Positions 61,912 through 64,000 of a stretch of DNA of 64,000 bases are shown here, piece after piece (position 1 is the stretch's first letter; each line of letters starts with the position of its first letter). The translations under genes and the position numbers were made by a program. Origin of the DNA: Diphasiastrum complanatum (lineage: Eukaryota > Streptophyta > Lycopodiopsida > Lycopodiales > Lycopodiaceae); NCBI GenBank assembly GCA_029204225.1, contig CM055103.1, positions 26,526,293 to 26,590,292 of the forward strand, written 5' to 3'. The notes under the pieces are model-generated. The model was not told the origin of the DNA. It made no database searches and saw nothing but the letters and a program-made list of their open reading frames with translations.

Positions 61912-62340
61912 ATGGCTTCGCTTGCTGCAGCTGTCTCATTGAAACCACCTCTTCCTTCTTCTTCTTCTTCTTCTTCTTTTCCTTCTTCGATAGCACCAGT
62001 ATCTACAAATTACTCCAAGATTTCTGCCATTTCCTTTGCATCTACTCGCAATGCTCCCAATATCTGCTTTGCTCGCTTTGCAGGAAAGCGAGCAGGGTTG
62101 GTGGTCATGGCAGCCGCCCCCGGGGACCTGACGGACGAGCTTATTCAGAGCATCAAGGAGGCGGAAGAAGTATGTGCCGGGGATTCTGCAGGCGAGTGTG
62201 CCGCGTCTTGGGATGCAGTGGAGGAGATATCAGCTGCGGCCTTCGACAAGCGTCAACAGGCCAAGGCTCAAAGCGATCCTCTGGAGACTTATTGTAAGGA
62301 CAATCCGGAGACTGATGAGTGTCGTGTTTATGAAGATTGA
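61912..62340 (+). CDS. CP12: CP12, chloroplast Calvin-cycle regulator
   Basis: Single exon, 142 residues. Residues 1 to about 66 form a Ser/Ala-rich chloroplast transit peptide, including a TCT-repeat-encoded serine run. The mature part has the family signature: EEVCAGDSAGECAASWDAVEE and, at the C-terminus, YCKDNPETDECRVYED. Four cysteines are present in two pairs (88/96 and 128/137), spaced 8 and 9 residues apart as in other CP12 proteins. These form thioredoxin-controlled disulfides that let CP12 bind GAPDH and phosphoribulokinase in the dark and switch off the Calvin cycle. The start at 61912 was chosen because it begins the transit peptide; the frame is open upstream to 61747 without family resemblance. 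All key residues are intact. Confidence 0.95.
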   Translation: MASLAAAVSLKPPLPSSSSSSSFPSSIAPVSTNYSKISAISFASTRNAPNICFARFAGKRAGLVVMAAAPGDLTDELIQSIKEAEEVCAGDSAGECAASWDAVEEISAAAFDKRQQAKAQSDPLETYCKDNPETDECRVYED

Positions 62341-62463
62341 GGCAGCTCAACTATATTGTTGCTTGAATTAAATGAGGCTTTTTATAATCCAGCGTAAATG
62401 TTAGATACTTATTTAAGATATCTTAAAAGCCACAAGAAATATGTGTATATTCTTAATAATTTG

Positions 62464-62990
62464 CACATAAGTTATCAAAGATTCTTAGAGTTACCTGTGA
62501 TTATTGTGTGCTTTTCGTCACTGTGGATGGGGCTTCTTTCCGGACTGCAAGGTGAATTGCGCATAGAGTAGCAAAGATTCTTAGAGTTATCTGTTGATTT
62601 AAATCTGCTTTTCGTCACTACTGATGGCCTTTTTTTCTGGACTGCAAGGTGAAGTACGCATAGAATAGCAAAGATTCGTAGTTATCTGGTTATTAATCTT
62701 TCCCTTTTGTCACTTTTGAAGGGCTTCTTTCCGACTGGAAGGTGATTTGCACATAAATTAGCAAAGATTCTTAGACTTTTTTGTGATTATTTTTCCTATG
62801 GCCTGTGCAAGGTGATTTGCACATAGATTACGATTAAAGTTTTTGGCCTTTTGTCACTATTAATGGCCTTCTTACCGGACTGCATGTTGATACGCACGTA
62901 AAGTAGCAAAGATTCTTAAAATTATCTGTTATTTTAGTTTTTCCTTTTGTCACTATTGATGGCCTTCTATCCGGACTAGAAGATGATGTT
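62464..62990 (+). repeat. Tandem array of about 95-bp units downstream of CP12
   Basis: Six diverged units start CRCATAR at about 62464, 62561, 62658, 62751, 62819 and 62892. Each has GCAAAGATTCTTAG, TTTTGTCACTATTGATGGCC and TTTCCGGACTGCAAGGTGA blocks. Units 4 and 5 are shortened. The array ends where a minus-strand copia element begins. Confidence 0.85.
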
Positions 62991-62995
62991 CCATG

Positions 62996-64000
62996 ATGAT
63001 AGAGAAATAGTATCTTGCTTTTTGGAAAGCCAAGATGTGAGATTTACTCCAAGAAATATGGTGTAAGCAGTTGTGGATTTTCGATCCACCTTGTCACTAG
63101 CAAAATCCGAGTCCAAGTAGCCAATGATAGATAGATCTTCACTTTTGTAGAGCAATCCATAATCATGAGTTGAAGATATATATCTCAAGACTCTCTTGGC
63201 CGATTTCCAATGGTAGATCTTGGGATCTGCATGGATTGGCTTAGCTTGTGCACACAATAGCTCAAATCGGGCCTAGTGATGGTCAACTAAATCAAGGAGC
63301 CAATAAGACTCCTAAAAAGGGTGATGTCCTTGAAAGATCTTTCATCTTCCTTATTAGGATCTTTTACAATATGCTCCATAGGTGTGTCTATGCTCTTACA
63401 ATTCTCGATATGAAATAGAGCATATCTAGATTGACTTATAATAGCATAATCATGACAAAAATCAATCGCTAGGCCTAGAATGTAGTGTAGCTCTCCTAAA
63501 TCTTGCATTTTGAACTCACTACCAAGTGCACTTTTAGTCTCTTCTACTAACTTTATGCAACTTCCACATAAGATGATGTCAACTACATAAATGATTAGAA
63601 TGACAAGATCACTAGCAACAAACTTTAAGTGCATGGAAGGATCATAGTCACTTAGGATAAATCCAAGTGAGATGAGAAATGAATTGAGTCTTGCATACCA
63701 TGATCTTGGGGCTTGCTTAAGCCCATATAGACTTTGGAATAGTAGGAAAACTTTGGATTCTTCATCATGCTTGATGAAGCCTTGTGGTTGCTCCATATAA
63801 ATCTCCTCCTCAAGGTATCCATTAAAAAAAGCATTGGAGACATCCAATTGGAACATTTTTCACTTGAAGTAGCAAGCAATAGAAATTATGATCCTTATAG
63901 TTACCATCTTTGCAACGGGTGCAAAAGTGTCGTCATAATTAAGGTCTTGGATTTGGGTATATCTTTTTGCACATAGCCTTGCTTGAACTTGTTGATGGTG
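62996..64000 (-). pseudogene. Copia RT/RNase H, continues past window end
   Basis: Minus strand from the window edge: TFAPVAKMVTIRIIISIA, then a stop (TGA, near 63860) where a Trp codon is usual, then MFQLDVSNAFFNGYLEEEIY, SLYGLKQAPRSWYARLNSF and IIYVVDIILCG, in which the first catalytic aspartate of YVDD is valine. RNase H follows after a break (62976-63257) with YLDSDFASDK and ends abruptly after SLSS at about 62996, inside the usual SLSSTESEY. Related to the element at 49.3-51.1 kb. Broken by nonsense, missense and truncation. Confidence 0.85.

Overview
The window looks like nuclear DNA of a land plant with a large, repeat-swollen genome. The plant assignment rests on a nuclear gene for the chloroplast Calvin-cycle regulator CP12, a plant-type SAM-domain protein, a small mitochondrial protein of the NFD6/NOXY2 kind, wrecks of a Dof transcription factor and an oxophytodienoate-reductase-like enzyme, and Ty1/copia retroelements with the plant initiator-Met tRNA primer site. 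Many long (GA)n tracts and an unusual reverse-transcriptase element make a fern or another non-angiosperm my first guess, but that is weak inference.

Layout. 1-3.1 kb: LTR-like relics. 3.4-5.1 kb: three-exon NFD6/NOXY2-like gene (+). 5-12 kb: AT-rich DNA with a decayed unrecognised reading frame. 12.1-14.3 kb: SAM-domain gene (-) with tandem repeats in its leader and a pair of ABRE/G-box elements upstream. 14-21 kb: gene-poor, with tandem duplications, a hairpin and a tRNA-derived SINE. 22.1-23.2 kb: a two-exon gene (-) for a 78-residue membrane protein, whose second exon and 3' end are duplicated upstream of its own leader. 23.8-24.9 kb: Helitron protein relic (-). 28.2-28.6 kb: OPR-like pseudogene. 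29.0-29.6 kb: (TA)n array. 30.6-31.3 kb: Dof pseudogene. 36-54 kb: nest of elements, including copia LTRs, two copies (37.4-41.5 and 43.2-47.5 kb, both -) of an unfamiliar multi-ORF reverse-transcriptase element, a copia element with its protease/integrase deleted, and a 250-bp inverted LTR pair. 54.9-58.3 kb: copia element with LTR, gag, protease and integrase but no RT. 61.5-62.3 kb: CP12 gene (+) with G-boxes. 62.5-63.0 kb: six-copy tandem array. 63.0-64.0 kb: copia RT/RNase H (-), running off the window.

Four genes look potentially functional: the NFD6/NOXY2-like gene, the SAM gene, the small membrane protein and CP12. They have no evident functional link; each sits alone among repeats. 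The most unusual item is the pair of reverse-transcriptase elements: both keep a YIDD catalytic box and share a C-terminal module, a cysteine cluster, a repeated hairpin motif, and (GA)n tracts at matching positions near both ends.
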